Shown here piece after piece: positions 18,327 to 27,108 of a stretch of DNA of 64,000 bases. Location: assembly GCA_910588125.1 (NCBI GenBank), contig CAJUPI010000011.1, positions 8,060 to 72,059 of the forward strand, read 5' to 3'. Each line of letters opens with the position of its first letter. Position 1 is the stretch's first letter. A program made the position numbers and the translations under genes. This DNA is from an uncultured Lachnospiraceae bacterium (lineage in GTDB: Bacteria > Bacillota > Clostridia > Lachnospirales > Lachnospiraceae). The notes under the pieces were generated by a model. The model did not search any database. It saw only the letters and a list, made by a program, of their open reading frames with translations, and was not told the origin of the DNA.

Positions 18327-18619
18327 CCCAGCACAGGATCACTCAGCCCAGGAGGAAGAAAAAAGTGGCAGAGGCTTGCCCGGATCAGGGAACGTACCGT
18401 CTTTGCCTTTGCAGGAATTTTAGAAGTCCTTAAATCCCTGGATTTTGCGTTGAAACGAAAATGCACACTGTCTGAGCGAAGCGAGTTTGGGCATTTTCGT
18501 TTCGTTCTTAGCAAAATTCAGAGATTTTAGGACTTCTTAAATTCCGAAACAGCAAAACCGGTACGCTCCCTGATCCAGGCAAGCCCCTGCCGCTTTTTTC
18601 TTCCTCCTGGGCGTACCTG
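18327..18619. repeat. Second nested palindrome carrying an inverted copy of the insert
   Basis: CCAGGAGGAAGAAAAAAG near 18349 pairs with CTTTTTTCTTCCTCCTGG near 18593-18610, and CCCGGATCAGGGAACGTACC pairs roughly with GGTACGCTCCCTGATCC. Inside lies a 112-base repeat (18425-18536) that is the reverse complement of the one at 18116-18230. No credible gene lies between 17.8 and 18.65 kb; the open frames here come from the palindromes. Confidence 0.7.
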
Positions 18620-18656
18620 ATGAACATACCCCAGCGCGCCTTATAGTCGTACTCTA

Positions 18657-19736
18657 TCAACTCCACCCCTTCTTAATCCTCTTCACCGCCGGCGCAAACC
18701 CCTCCTGAGCCGCCGTCAGATATGCCCGGGCCGCCCGGTCCATCTGCCCGGAAACCTCATACCAGGCCCCCAGATTATACGCCGCCCGGAAAGAGCCAGT
18801 ACCCACGACCCCTCCAAGCTCCGGCTGCTCTCCCAGCTCTAAGCATCTCAGATAACACTTCTCAATATTCGGCAACAAATCAATATAACGCCCTACATCT
18901 GACATAACCCGCTTCATATAAAAAAGGCCGCATACAAAACAAAAGTCTGACCAGTTTCCCAGTACAGCCTCTTCTCTCTCGATAATCGCCGCCGCCTCAT
19001 CCAAATGCTCATTCTTTGCCAAATCCAGCAACGTGTACAAATAGAGCACTACACCTCCGGCCCAATAGCCATCCTCCTTGCCTGCCAGTCGGTAGAACTC
19101 CCGAAACCAGGGCAAGCTATCCTCCTGCTTTTTGAGATTCCGTAATGTATAGGCTAGCTGAAACACGTAATAACCGTCCCCCGGATGCTCCTTCACTGCC
19201 TGCTCCAGATAAGGCAGATTACGCTCTCCCTTGTCGGCATAAAGATATCCGTCATGATCCGCCTGCAAAGAGAGCAGATAACAGGGATAATCTCCTGCCG
19301 GCTGCTCATGGATCTTTCCTTCATAACAGACGCCTCTCGGAAGCAGCCGCGGCAGCACAGCGGTACTCATGCTGAGCCCCTCCTCATTGCGGAACGAATC
19401 ATATCGGGTAATGCATCCCAGCCACATCCCGTTCCGCCCCAGAAGCTGCTCTTCCAGCTTTTCACGGGTAACTGCCCTCAGATATTCATCTCCGTCCAAG
19501 ATCAGATTCCAGTCACCGTCCGATTGCGCCAGCGCAAAATTACGGGCAGCAGAAAAATCATCCCTCCATAAAAAGGAATGTACCTCCGCCCCCATCGCTC
19601 TGGCAATTTCCACAGTTCTGTCTGTAGAACCGGTGTCTATCACAATTTTCTTATCCACCAGCCCTTCTACGGTCCGCAGGCAACGTTCCAGAGAACGCTC
19701 CTCATTTCTTACGATCATTACCAGATTGATCTTCAT
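18657..19736 (-). CDS. GT2 glycosyltransferase with TPR region, third copy
   Basis: A 359-aa protein with the GT-A motifs INLVMIVRNEERSLERCL, VIDTGSTDRT and LILDGDEYL (a DGD in place of the DAD of the other two), followed by TPR-like helices (YHVFQLAY-type region near 190 and SFRAAYNLGAWYEVSGQMDRA near the end). It is more distant from the other two glycosyltransferases. It starts one base after the PilZ gene stop, with GGGAAGAG as ribosome site, so it is the third gene of a transglycosylase-PilZ-GT operon. Flagellin or wall glycan modification is inferred from context. Confidence 0.78.
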   Translation of the reverse strand: MKINLVMIVRNEERSLERCLRTVEGLVDKKIVIDTGSTDRTVEIARAMGAEVHSFLWRDDFSAARNFALAQSDGDWNLILDGDEYLRAVTREKLEEQLLGRNGMWLGCITRYDSFRNEEGLSMSTAVLPRLLPRGVCYEGKIHEQPAGDYPCYLLSLQADHDGYLYADKGERNLPYLEQAVKEHPGDGYYVFQLAYTLRNLKKQEDSLPWFREFYRLAGKEDGYWAGGVVLYLYTLLDLAKNEHLDEAAAIIEREEAVLGNWSDFCFVCGLFYMKRVMSDVGRYIDLLPNIEKCYLRCLELGEQPELGGVVGTGSFRAAYNLGAWYEVSGQMDRAARAYLTAAQEGFAPAVKRIKKGWS

Positions 19737-19737
19737 A

Positions 19738-20361
19738 TTATTCTCTTCCCTTTTTGTTTTGCTTTTCTACCTGTTTGGCAAAAACAAATTTTCGGATAGC
19801 CGCCTCCGAATCCAGGGACAGTCCCTGGAACTGACATCCGTAAGTATACTCTCCCCGCATCAGTCCGCCCACCCGCAAGACCTTTGCTTTTATCTCGCAA
19901 TCCTCTCCACTGAAACGATAGCGGAAAGAGAAATGATCATTCTTCTTCAGTTCCTGCGGCGTTGCCAGAAGAATACCTCCGGCGCTGATGTTCCGGATTG
20001 TGCCGGAGAAAATCCAGCCGGACGCGGTCTGGAACTCTGTCCATAACTGAACCTCCACCCGCAGATCTTTCTGCCGCTGGAATACATCTGTAATCTCCAA
20101 AACCTCGCACTCCGCCATCCAGGGCTCTTTCATCCTGGTGGGAAGAGAATTTCTCTGAATCACCAGCTCGCAACGGCACCGAATGACTCCCTGTGAACGG
20201 TCATAAAAATCAATCATCGTGCGAAACCGGACACTGCGCAGCTTGGGGTTCCGAAAAAACAGCCGGATCTCTTCCTCACTACGGCTCTCAACTCTGGCTC
20301 TGGACAATGGCCGGTTATCGGTTCCATACACCAGGCAGTTATCACAATCTCTCAATTTCAT
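19738..20361 (-). CDS. PilZ-domain protein (probable c-di-GMP receptor)
   Basis: A 207-aa protein with an N-terminal YcgR-like beta domain (about 1-95) and a C-terminal PilZ domain. The two c-di-GMP-binding signatures are present: an RxxxR (RQKDLR near residue 96) and NISAGG (near 128). YcgR-type proteins slow the flagellar motor when c-di-GMP is high; here it could instead control the linked glycosyltransferase. It lies 22 bases after the transglycosylase gene and directly before the GT gene. Confidence 0.85.
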   Translation of the reverse strand: MKLRDCDNCLVYGTDNRPLSRARVESRSEEEIRLFFRNPKLRSVRFRTMIDFYDRSQGVIRCRCELVIQRNSLPTRMKEPWMAECEVLEITDVFQRQKDLRVEVQLWTEFQTASGWIFSGTIRNISAGGILLATPQELKKNDHFSFRYRFSGEDCEIKAKVLRVGGLMRGEYTYGCQFQGLSLDSEAAIRKFVFAKQVEKQNKKGRE

Positions 20362-20383
20362 GGCGCCTACTCACCCTTCCCTG

Positions 20384-21214
20384 TTATAATGTAATCGTGC
20401 CGACCTCTCTGCTGGCATTCATAATCATCTGCATACGCAGCAATTGAATCAGGCTGGCATAGCTTGCCTTATCCATCGTTATCGTATCCCCTTCTCCCTC
20501 CGATACGCCGCTCAAAAGGCTGGTGATATCCGTCCCTCCGGCCATAGACATCCCATACAGCCCTGCCAGCGGATTGTATGAGGCTGTCCCATAAAGGCTC
20601 CCTCCATAAAGTCCTGCCAGCTGCCCATAGCTGTCTCCGGAAAGGCTCTTTAATGGACTTATGGTACTGTTTACTACCTTTCCTGAATAAATCGGTTCCC
20701 CATTCATATAAGAAGTAACCTTTTTGACATAATTCTGAGTCTCCCGGTAAGGGGGAATCCCGCCATATTTCTGGACGCTGTTCGGCCCGGCATTGTAAGC
20801 AGCAAGCGCCAGGCTTACATTCCCGTCAAAACGTTCCAGATTCTCTTTCAGATACTTTGTTCCTCCCATGATATTCTGCCTGGCATCATAAGGATCGGTG
20901 ACTCCCAAAAAACGAGCCGTTGAAGGCATCAGCTGCATAACCCCGATAGCCCCTGCCTTTGACACCGCATTCGTATTAAAGTTGGATTCTGCCTTTGCCA
21001 CTGCCTTGATCAGATTCACCGGCACCTGATACCGGGAAGATGCCTCCTCAAAAATCGCATCCATGCTTTCTGCAATCCCCTGGCTGACGCCTTGAAACAC
21101 GTTCTGAAAACTGTCGTTTTTCTGTTCCGCCTGTGTGGTGTAGCGGTTCTGTGTGCCTTGTAGCTTTTGCGTATGTAATGCATTCAATGCTGCTACAGAT
21201 GTCGCATAGCTCAT
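20384..21214 (-). CDS. Lytic transglycosylase (SLT domain)
   Basis: A 276-aa protein with an SLT/goose-lysozyme-like domain (about residues 75-185): the catalytic Glu in AKAESNFN, AIGVMQLMP, DARQNIMGGTKYL and LALAAYNAGP. It cleaves peptidoglycan glycan strands. No signal peptide is seen, so it could be exported by the flagellar apparatus, which is typical for rod/hook-associated lysins (inference). The ATG at 21214 starts MSYATSVAALN with an AGAGGACAGGA site; the longer frame to 21337 runs through a repeat remnant and is unlikely. Confidence 0.85.
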   Translation of the reverse strand: MSYATSVAALNALHTQKLQGTQNRYTTQAEQKNDSFQNVFQGVSQGIAESMDAIFEEASSRYQVPVNLIKAVAKAESNFNTNAVSKAGAIGVMQLMPSTARFLGVTDPYDARQNIMGGTKYLKENLERFDGNVSLALAAYNAGPNSVQKYGGIPPYRETQNYVKKVTSYMNGEPIYSGKVVNSTISPLKSLSGDSYGQLAGLYGGSLYGTASYNPLAGLYGMSMAGGTDITSLLSGVSEGEGDTITMDKASYASLIQLLRMQMIMNASREVGTITL

Positions 21215-21259
21215 GATATCCTGTCCTCTTTCTTCCATAAAAATGATATTGGGGCCAAA

Positions 21260-21305
21260 CAATGTCATTATTTTTAGCTCTGAGAAAATTAACTGAATGG
21301 CATTG
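21260..21305. repeat. Remnant of the MITE-like element (46 bp)
   Basis: Left end CAATGTCATT and right end GAGAAAATTAACTGAATG..CATTG (reverse complement of the usual left arm) are joined without the inner hairpin. It lies 46 bases upstream of the transglycosylase start. Confidence 0.6.
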
Positions 21306-21378
21306 GGAACCAAACGATATTTTTCCCTATAATACACGGATTGCTCCGCATTTCATGTTCCGGCAAAGCCGGAGAAAC

Positions 21379-22677
21379 TCACTGCACGGCTCCGTCGGCT
21401 CCCAGCCCCCAGCCATCTACGGTAGTATTCGCCGCCATGCTGCCATCGCCGTTCAGATAATATCGCTTGCCGGACACTTCTACCCAGCCCCGCTGCATCC
21501 GGCCGCTCGCATCCAGATAATACCACTTCCCGTCTACCTGCTGCCAACCCCGCTGCATCATGCCGGAACCATCCAGATAATACCACTCTCCCGGATCGGG
21601 CTGCACCCATCCCGTGCAACGGCTGCCATTCTCATTCAAATAATACCAGGAATCGCCGGACGGATTGACCCATCCGGTCTGCATCCGGCCGTCGCCATCC
21701 ATATAATACCAAAAACCATTGATATTCTGCCAGCCTTTTGTCATCTCTCCGTTCTGATCAAAATAATACCATTGGTTTGACACTTTTTTCCAGGTATTGC
21801 TGTCCTTTCTGCCGTCGGGCAGGATATAATTATTTCCCCGGATAGCACCGCCGTCCCCGGCGCCTGCTCCCGGCCCTTTGCTGCTGCCGCTTCCACTGCT
21901 GCTCCCCGGCGTACTGCTCGTTCCCCCAGAGCCGCTTTCGCTGCTGTTCCAGCTTTCCCAGTCATCTGCATCGAACTCCTGATCCGAGGAAGTGACAAAA
22001 TCCCCCTCCTTCAGATATTTTTTCTCATCAGAGGTGACAGGAATCGCCTTGACCTCATAATAGTAGGTCTTATCCACATCATTCATATATTCGGTCAGAT
22101 TCACCGAATTGGTGCCAGTCACTGTCATACGCTTCACTACTTTATCATTGCCGTACAGTACCACAGAATAACCGGGAGCATAATCCACCGGCTTCCAGAC
22201 TGCCCGCCGCCGCGACGAACTCCACCCCGCCTCCGAAGTATTGCCAAGAACCGTTGCCGGGCGATAGTCTACCTTTACCTGCAACGTAGTATCGTCCAGT
22301 GCCTTTGCCGAAACAAAATCCGCGCCTTTAACCTTGCATTTGGAACGGCTGATAGAAGATGGGAACAGCTTCCCTTCATCTGCATAGACCGTAAGCTCCA
22401 CCCGCACCTTCTTCCCGGGCTTCCATCTGTCATAATCCGTATGGAACTGGATATCCCCTAAGGTGCATCCCGTACCGCTGATACTGATCTCCGGATCCGG
22501 TATCTCTTCCTGCTCTCCGAAAGTTGTCTTAAAAGTAACCGACAGGCTTTCTATCACGCTGGAATCCGCACTATAACCAGAGATAACCATCCCGGCAGCC
22601 ATGATGCATGACATCAGCAGCCCAACTCCCGCTCTCACAGCCCCTCGCTGCCAGCCCGTTTTGTCGCATTTATTCAT
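21379..22677 (-). CDS. Secreted cell-wall-binding repeat protein
   Basis: A 432-aa exported protein. A membrane/signal segment lies at about residues 15-36 (VGLLMSCIMAAGMVISGYSA), then a beta-rich region (about 40-240) like that of the next gene upstream, a Ser/Gly-rich linker, and six choline-binding-type repeats of the WYY(F/L)D..G.M..GW form. The repeat array normally anchors proteins to wall polymers. It is the last gene of the ylqG/flhX-like operon. No catalytic domain is visible. Confidence 0.82.
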   Translation of the reverse strand: MNKCDKTGWQRGAVRAGVGLLMSCIMAAGMVISGYSADSSVIESLSVTFKTTFGEQEEIPDPEISISGTGCTLGDIQFHTDYDRWKPGKKVRVELTVYADEGKLFPSSISRSKCKVKGADFVSAKALDDTTLQVKVDYRPATVLGNTSEAGWSSSRRRAVWKPVDYAPGYSVVLYGNDKVVKRMTVTGTNSVNLTEYMNDVDKTYYYEVKAIPVTSDEKKYLKEGDFVTSSDQEFDADDWESWNSSESGSGGTSSTPGSSSGSGSSKGPGAGAGDGGAIRGNNYILPDGRKDSNTWKKVSNQWYYFDQNGEMTKGWQNINGFWYYMDGDGRMQTGWVNPSGDSWYYLNENGSRCTGWVQPDPGEWYYLDGSGMMQRGWQQVDGKWYYLDASGRMQRGWVEVSGKRYYLNGDGSMAANTTVDGWGLGADGAVQ

Positions 22678-22773
22678 TGCCTGTTTTACCTCGTTTCTGA
22701 ATACTCCTGTTTTCCTGCCCTGCCTCCGGCGATCCCTCGCAAAGCCTCAGCTCTTCTTCCTGCCCGGCAATCT

Positions 22774-24147
22774 TTATCTCCACACCCCATCCGAACCGAT
22801 GGCAAAGCCATCCACCTGGGTATCATGCGCCATCTCTCCTGAATCCGGGTAAAAATAGTACCAATCTCCGTCAATCTGATTCCATCCCTCGAGAATCTCG
22901 CCGTTGGAATCGGCAAAATAGGTCTTCTCATCCCGGCGAATCCATCCGGTAAACATCGCTCCCTGAAGACTGTTTTCCACTGTATTCAGATAGTAAAGCT
23001 TTCCGTTCTCCCGCAGCCAGCCTGTATACAGACTCCCGTCTTCGTTAAAGTAATAGTAATAAGGCCCAATCACCCGCCATCCAGGAGACACCATCGTCCC
23101 TTTCAGCTCTTCTCCTTCTGTCTCCGGCCGGAAATAATACCAGCGATCCGCTATCTCTGACCAGCCTACTGCCATCTGTCCATTATCATATAGATAATAA
23201 TACTTCCCGTCAATCTGCTGCCACCCGGTAAGCATTCTTCCTTCCGCATTGAAATAATACCAGTATCCCTCGATTTCAAACCAACCGTCCTGGAACAGCC
23301 GGCCGTCCGGATAACGATATCCCCATACGCCATTCTCTTCGAACCAGCCCACCTTTCCGGCAGTTCCCCTCACCACCGTAGAGTCTTTTGATTGCTGGCC
23401 TTTGCCATCAGATACATAGCGATCCGTGATTTCTAAGCTTCCGGATTCCACCCAATCACTTTTTTTGCCGTATTTTTCCTGGACGTCCGTCCCCGGTATC
23501 GTCCGCACTTTAAAGGTATAATCCCCCTCCTTCGTCATATAGGGGTAAAAATTATAGCTTTTTCCCGAAACCTTGGCCACTTTATGTACATTTTTCTCAT
23601 CCCGCAGAAGCTGCAGTTCATAATAACCCGAATCATTCTCCGGCTTATCCCAGCGCGCCTCTCCCAGATTCTTTTCATTCCAGTAAGCATCCTTGGGCGG
23701 ATCATACTCCCCCTTCACCGGCTTTACCCGCAGAGTAACCACCAGAGAATCCCCGTCCCGTCTGGCTGAGACAAAAGATCCGCCGCTGATCTTGACATTG
23801 GAAGATTTATAGCTGGCCAGGAAATAATATTCACTCACATCACTGGGCTCCAGCGTAACCTTCATCCGGGGTTCATCCGCTGCCGTGATCTCCTTTGAAT
23901 TCTTATCCACCCATTCAGCGGCAGTCACGGTATAGCGGCCGCTGGCACCTACTGTCACCCCGCCATCCTCGGCGGTGCCGCCGTCAATCTGGATATCGGG
24001 AAGGTGAGTCCCCGGCTCCAGCTTTGAAGACACTTTGACGCTCACGCTGTTGATCGGCTTCGTCGCCGCAAATGCTTCCAGCGGCAATCCGATTACGCTC
24101 AATACCACGAGCAGCAACGCCGCGCCTCTCTTTATATTTCGAATCAT
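22774..24147 (-). CDS. Secreted cell-wall-binding repeat protein (paralogue)
   Basis: A 457-aa protein with a clear signal peptide (residues 1-28, cleavage near AFAA), a fibronectin/Ig-like region (about 30-245, with ESGYYELQLLRD-type strands) and about eight wall-binding repeats (WYYFNAEGRMLTGWQ and similar). The ending DTQVDGFAIGSDGVWR is the standard cap of such arrays. It shares layout with the gene 96 bases downstream, so the pair arose by duplication. It starts 21 bases after the flhX-like gene. Confidence 0.82.
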   Translation of the reverse strand: MIRNIKRGAALLLVVLSVIGLPLEAFAATKPINSVSVKVSSKLEPGTHLPDIQIDGGTAEDGGVTVGASGRYTVTAAEWVDKNSKEITAADEPRMKVTLEPSDVSEYYFLASYKSSNVKISGGSFVSARRDGDSLVVTLRVKPVKGEYDPPKDAYWNEKNLGEARWDKPENDSGYYELQLLRDEKNVHKVAKVSGKSYNFYPYMTKEGDYTFKVRTIPGTDVQEKYGKKSDWVESGSLEITDRYVSDGKGQQSKDSTVVRGTAGKVGWFEENGVWGYRYPDGRLFQDGWFEIEGYWYYFNAEGRMLTGWQQIDGKYYYLYDNGQMAVGWSEIADRWYYFRPETEGEELKGTMVSPGWRVIGPYYYYFNEDGSLYTGWLRENGKLYYLNTVENSLQGAMFTGWIRRDEKTYFADSNGEILEGWNQIDGDWYYFYPDSGEMAHDTQVDGFAIGSDGVWR

Positions 24148-24168
24148 GAATATCCTCCTGTATTTCTG

Positions 24169-24525
24169 TTATCCGTTCCCGGCAGGTATCTCTTCGCCGG
24201 CTGCTTCCTCCCCGGAATCCGGCTCTTTGCCGGCCTCTTCCGGCACCGGCTCCTTCCCCGGTACATATCCCAGAAAATAAATATAGATATCAACAATCGC
24301 CTGATACAGCTCCCGGGGAATCTCCGCCCCCAATTGCAGCTGGGTCAGCAGAGTAGCTAAAGAATCGTCCTCATAAACCGGCACGCCTGCTTCCATGGCC
24401 GTCTCCGTAATCTTCTCCGCCAGATATCCCATACCGGATGCCACGATCACCGGAGCCCCGTTCTTTTCCGGGTTATATTTCAGAGCGACTGCCTTCTGCC
24501 GCATCAAATCATCAAATTCTGACAT
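24169..24525 (-). CDS. FlhX/YlqH: FlhB C-terminal-domain-like protein
   Basis: This 118-aa protein matches the cytoplasmic C-terminal domain of the flagellar export switch FlhB (AVALKYNPEKNGAPVIVASG, AGVPVYEDDSLATLL, IPRELYQAIVDIY) without the membrane part and without the NPTH self-cleavage motif. In Bacillus the homologue YlqH can take over part of the role of FlhB in substrate switching. The C-terminal 25 residues are a Glu/Gly/Pro-rich tail. It overlaps the upstream gene by 14 bases, the ylqG-ylqH order of Bacillus. Confidence 0.85.
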   Translation of the reverse strand: MSEFDDLMRQKAVALKYNPEKNGAPVIVASGMGYLAEKITETAMEAGVPVYEDDSLATLLTQLQLGAEIPRELYQAIVDIYIYFLGYVPGKEPVPEEAGKEPDSGEEAAGEEIPAGNG

Positions 24526-25942
24526 TGATCGTTCTCTCCTTCTCCCGGATCTCCGGAAAAATTTCTTCTACCTTCCGATCCCGGACCCGCTCTCTCACCA
24601 AAAGCTGGCTGAAACGAATCCCGTTCTTCTTCAGGATATCCGCCACCTCGTTCTGAATCTGCTTTTCCTGCTTTGCCAGCTGAGGCGGGACAAAAAGCTG
24701 CAAGCGGGACAAACGGTTCTGCAGCAGCATCACCAGCTCGAACTTGCCTACCCCTTGTATGTCAAATTTCAAGAACAGTTTGATCTTTCTGCCATCCTCT
24801 TCGTTGTCTCTTTTGGCATCTGGATCAATCCACATTTCCGACATCACATTGTTGTCTTCATACTGGAAAGGCAGGATAAAATGAAGCAGCGGCATATATA
24901 CGCTCTCGTTCAATAACATGCCGTTCATAATGTTGTAAAACTGCTGTACATTCTCCAGGCCCCCATGACCGTTGGCCCCCTTCAGAAGCAGCGTGGCCAG
25001 ATTATCCGCAAACTCCGACAACGGCGGCTGGCTCTCTCTGGAGCCAGTTGCCAAAAGCTGCTCCATATCCGCCTCCGGATCCCCCTTGAACATTCTGCCA
25101 AAATCACGATTGGCCAGCATATTGTCAAAAAGCCGGAACAGGCGTCCCTTGTCCCCATTTTCATATCGCACCGCATGAAAAATCAAAAGCATCGTGGCTT
25201 CCCGGACCGCACCATAATCATGTGTGCGGGAAATATAAGAAGACAAAAACGGAATCAGCCGCTGATTTAAAACACCAGTATTCTGCTCCGTATCTCCATT
25301 CTGGGCATCCCAATTCATAGAATCCGCCAGCCCGCGGAACTCTTCCCGGTAGGCGCGAAGCAACAGTTGTTCGATATCTTCCGTCAAAGACTGCATCTGT
25401 TGTAAGAGATGCGCCCCGGAAGAGTAGTCATTATATCCTTTCAGGAATCCCAGCACCGTCTCTTTCAGACGCTCGGAAGGATTCTGTGAGAGCAGCGAGC
25501 GGAGCTTGTTGAAAAAATCGCCTCCAAAACGAACCTGCAGCTCTCCCTGCCCCTGAAGATACTGCAACAGATCCTCGGGTGAGTCCATGCGCATAGACAT
25601 CAAAAAACGCTCTACCAGAGCACTCACCTCTGCCTGCTCTGTCCCGCGCAGTCCCGCCATGTCCGTAAACAGCACGCTCTCCAGCAACGCAGAGAGATTG
25701 CTGTTCTCCCCTAAGCTTTTCACAAAAGCGCCATAATTGCTTTCGTAATCCAGCACGCTGAGCAGGGCATCCTGTGTATTCGCCCCAGCCTGCTCTCCGT
25801 CCTTGCCGTCGGCCCGCACCACACGGGTGGGATCGACCGGATTATGGATCGCCTGGCCTGCCTGCCGGGGATCCTGAGGATTCAAAATGTTACGGTTATC
25901 GGTATTCAGAGTCGGCGTGGTCACCTGTAAAATATTCGCCAT
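24512..25942 (-). CDS. YlqG/FliK-like flagellar protein
   Basis: A 476-aa protein, mostly alpha-helical. The last 110 residues (FLKFDIQGVGKFELVMLLQ to ERVRDRKVEE) look like the C-terminal domain of the hook-length control protein FliK (Flg_hook family), and the gene order with flhX matches Bacillus ylqG-ylqH. The N-terminal part is Asn/Gln-rich with no named domain. A sigma-28-like promoter lies about 50 bases upstream. It is the first gene of an operon that continues into the two wall-binding proteins. Confidence 0.7.
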   Translation of the reverse strand: MANILQVTTPTLNTDNRNILNPQDPRQAGQAIHNPVDPTRVVRADGKDGEQAGANTQDALLSVLDYESNYGAFVKSLGENSNLSALLESVLFTDMAGLRGTEQAEVSALVERFLMSMRMDSPEDLLQYLQGQGELQVRFGGDFFNKLRSLLSQNPSERLKETVLGFLKGYNDYSSGAHLLQQMQSLTEDIEQLLLRAYREEFRGLADSMNWDAQNGDTEQNTGVLNQRLIPFLSSYISRTHDYGAVREATMLLIFHAVRYENGDKGRLFRLFDNMLANRDFGRMFKGDPEADMEQLLATGSRESQPPLSEFADNLATLLLKGANGHGGLENVQQFYNIMNGMLLNESVYMPLLHFILPFQYEDNNVMSEMWIDPDAKRDNEEDGRKIKLFLKFDIQGVGKFELVMLLQNRLSRLQLFVPPQLAKQEKQIQNEVADILKKNGIRFSQLLVRERVRDRKVEEIFPEIREKERTINVRI

Positions 25943-25988
25943 ATATCCTCCAGCTTGTGTCTCATTCTGTCATTTTTCTATCTTATTT

Positions 25989-26016
25989 ATATCGACACAT
26001 TTTTATAAGATATTAA
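25989..26016 (-). promoter_or_regulatory. Sigma-28-like promoter of the ylqG/flhX operon
   Basis: On the minus strand TTAAT (26016-26012) and TCGATAT (25995-25989) are 16 bases apart. The 285-base gap it lies in also holds the oppositely directed flgM promoter. Confidence 0.65.
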
Positions 26017-26156
26017 TATTCTCTTCAAAAAGGTATTTTTATCCCTAATGATATACGGATTATTCCGCATTTGGCACTCCCTTGTATCATTATATTATTT
26101 TTTCTCCTATTGCACAAGATAATTAAAACAATAATTTCAAAAACTTGTAAAGCCGT

Positions 26157-26184
26157 GTTATCTTCCGGTAAAAAATGCCGATAT
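26157..26184 (+). promoter_or_regulatory. Sigma-28-like promoter of the flgM operon
   Basis: CCGATAT (26178-26184), extended as GCCGATAT, is a good -10 element; the -35 region is a weaker GTTAT 16 bases upstream. Expression of the anti-sigma factor from its own sigma's promoter is the usual feedback. Confidence 0.55.
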
Positions 26185-26226
26185 TAAAGAATATAAAATT
26201 ACTGGTTTCATAGAAGGGAGGTAGCT

Positions 26227-26532
26227 ATGAACGTTAAATTCCACACTTTAAACAACAATACGTACCGTGCACCGGTTTCTTCTCCGCGCAAGCGTATGCC
26301 GCAGTCTGGAGCAGTGAAGGCCGCTGATTACGATACCGTAGATATTAAAAGAACCCGGAACGCTCAGGACGATGAGGAGAGCTTTTCCCGTCTTCTGGCG
26401 CGCAAAGCCTCCGCGCAGCTTGGAAGTGGGGCCAGTCCGGAGCGGGTTCAGGAGCTTGGCCGCAAGATTGCCGACGGCACTTATCAGCCGGATGCCGGAC
26501 GGATCGCCGGACGGTTGCTCGGCCTCAGCTGA
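26227..26532 (+). CDS. flgM: Anti-sigma-28 factor FlgM
   Basis: FlgM holds sigma-28 inactive until the hook is complete and is then exported. The 101-aa protein has the disordered N-terminus and the C-terminal sigma-binding helices (SPERVQELGRKIADGTYQPD followed by IAGRLLGL). The ATG follows AAGGGAGG. First gene of the seven-gene operon to csrA. Confidence 0.92.
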   Translation: MNVKFHTLNNNTYRAPVSSPRKRMPQSGAVKAADYDTVDIKRTRNAQDDEESFSRLLARKASAQLGSGASPERVQELGRKIADGTYQPDAGRIAGRLLGLS

Positions 26533-26570
26533 CGTATCCCCATATATAGAAGGGAGTTTACCACAAATTT

Positions 26571-27053
26571 ATGGATTTGAACACACAGGAAACACTGGAA
26601 AAGTTTGCCGCCGTCATTCGTGAACTGACGGACACTGCCGGGCATATTGCCGGTATTGAAGAGAACAAGGCCGCTGCTGCTTCCGAGAAGCGCCATGAAC
26701 TGCTGGATACTTTTATTCAGGATGAGCAGGCCCAGATTCTCAAGCTCCGTGGACTGGAGCAGCGCCGGTTGCGGCTGGCAGACTCACTGGGATGGAAATC
26801 TCTTACCTTTCGCCAGATTTTAGAAAAGGCCGAGCCAGGACAGCAGACACTTTTACAGCCATTATTTTTGGAATTGGAGCATCAGCTGAAGCGCTTGGAA
26901 AACGCCCGTGGGAATGCGGAGCAGATCATCAGCACAAGGCTTCACGAGATGCAGATCATTCTGGCAAGGCAACAGGGAGGTTCTTATGACAACACAGGAA
27001 ACATAAACCTGAATTCCCCTGTTCACACAAAGCTACAGAACAAATACGTTTAG
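26571..27053 (+). CDS. flgN: FlgN family export chaperone for FlgK/FlgL
   Basis: A 160-aa, helical, coiled-coil protein (residues 1-140) in the position of flgN (Bacillus yvyG), between flgM and flgK. FlgN binds the hook-filament junction proteins before export. The core ERHELLDTFI..EQAQILKLRGLEQRRLRL fits the family. The tail is polar and may be disordered. Confidence 0.85.
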   Translation: MDLNTQETLEKFAAVIRELTDTAGHIAGIEENKAAAASEKRHELLDTFIQDEQAQILKLRGLEQRRLRLADSLGWKSLTFRQILEKAEPGQQTLLQPLFLELEHQLKRLENARGNAEQIISTRLHEMQIILARQQGGSYDNTGNINLNSPVHTKLQNKYV

Positions 27054-27108
27054 CCCCTCAAAACGGGCTTACTTTATATGATAGAGAAAATATTTGGAGG
27101 ACGAGAAT

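Noticed and set aside
18137..18530. Several 60-100-codon frames on both strands
   Set aside because: They lie in the inverted repeats at 18.1-18.5 kb and are mutually similar only because the repeats are.
21215..21337. Longer start for the lytic transglycosylase
   Set aside because: The added part runs through a palindromic repeat remnant, and a good ribosome site precedes the inner ATG.
21379..24147. Tandem repeats as a CRISPR or satellite array
   Set aside because: The repeats are coding wall-binding modules with irregular spacing and different DNA sequence.
24169..24525. Type III virulence secretion (EscU/YscU) component
   Set aside because: The match is to the FlhX/YlqH form within a flagellar operon, and no injectisome genes are present.
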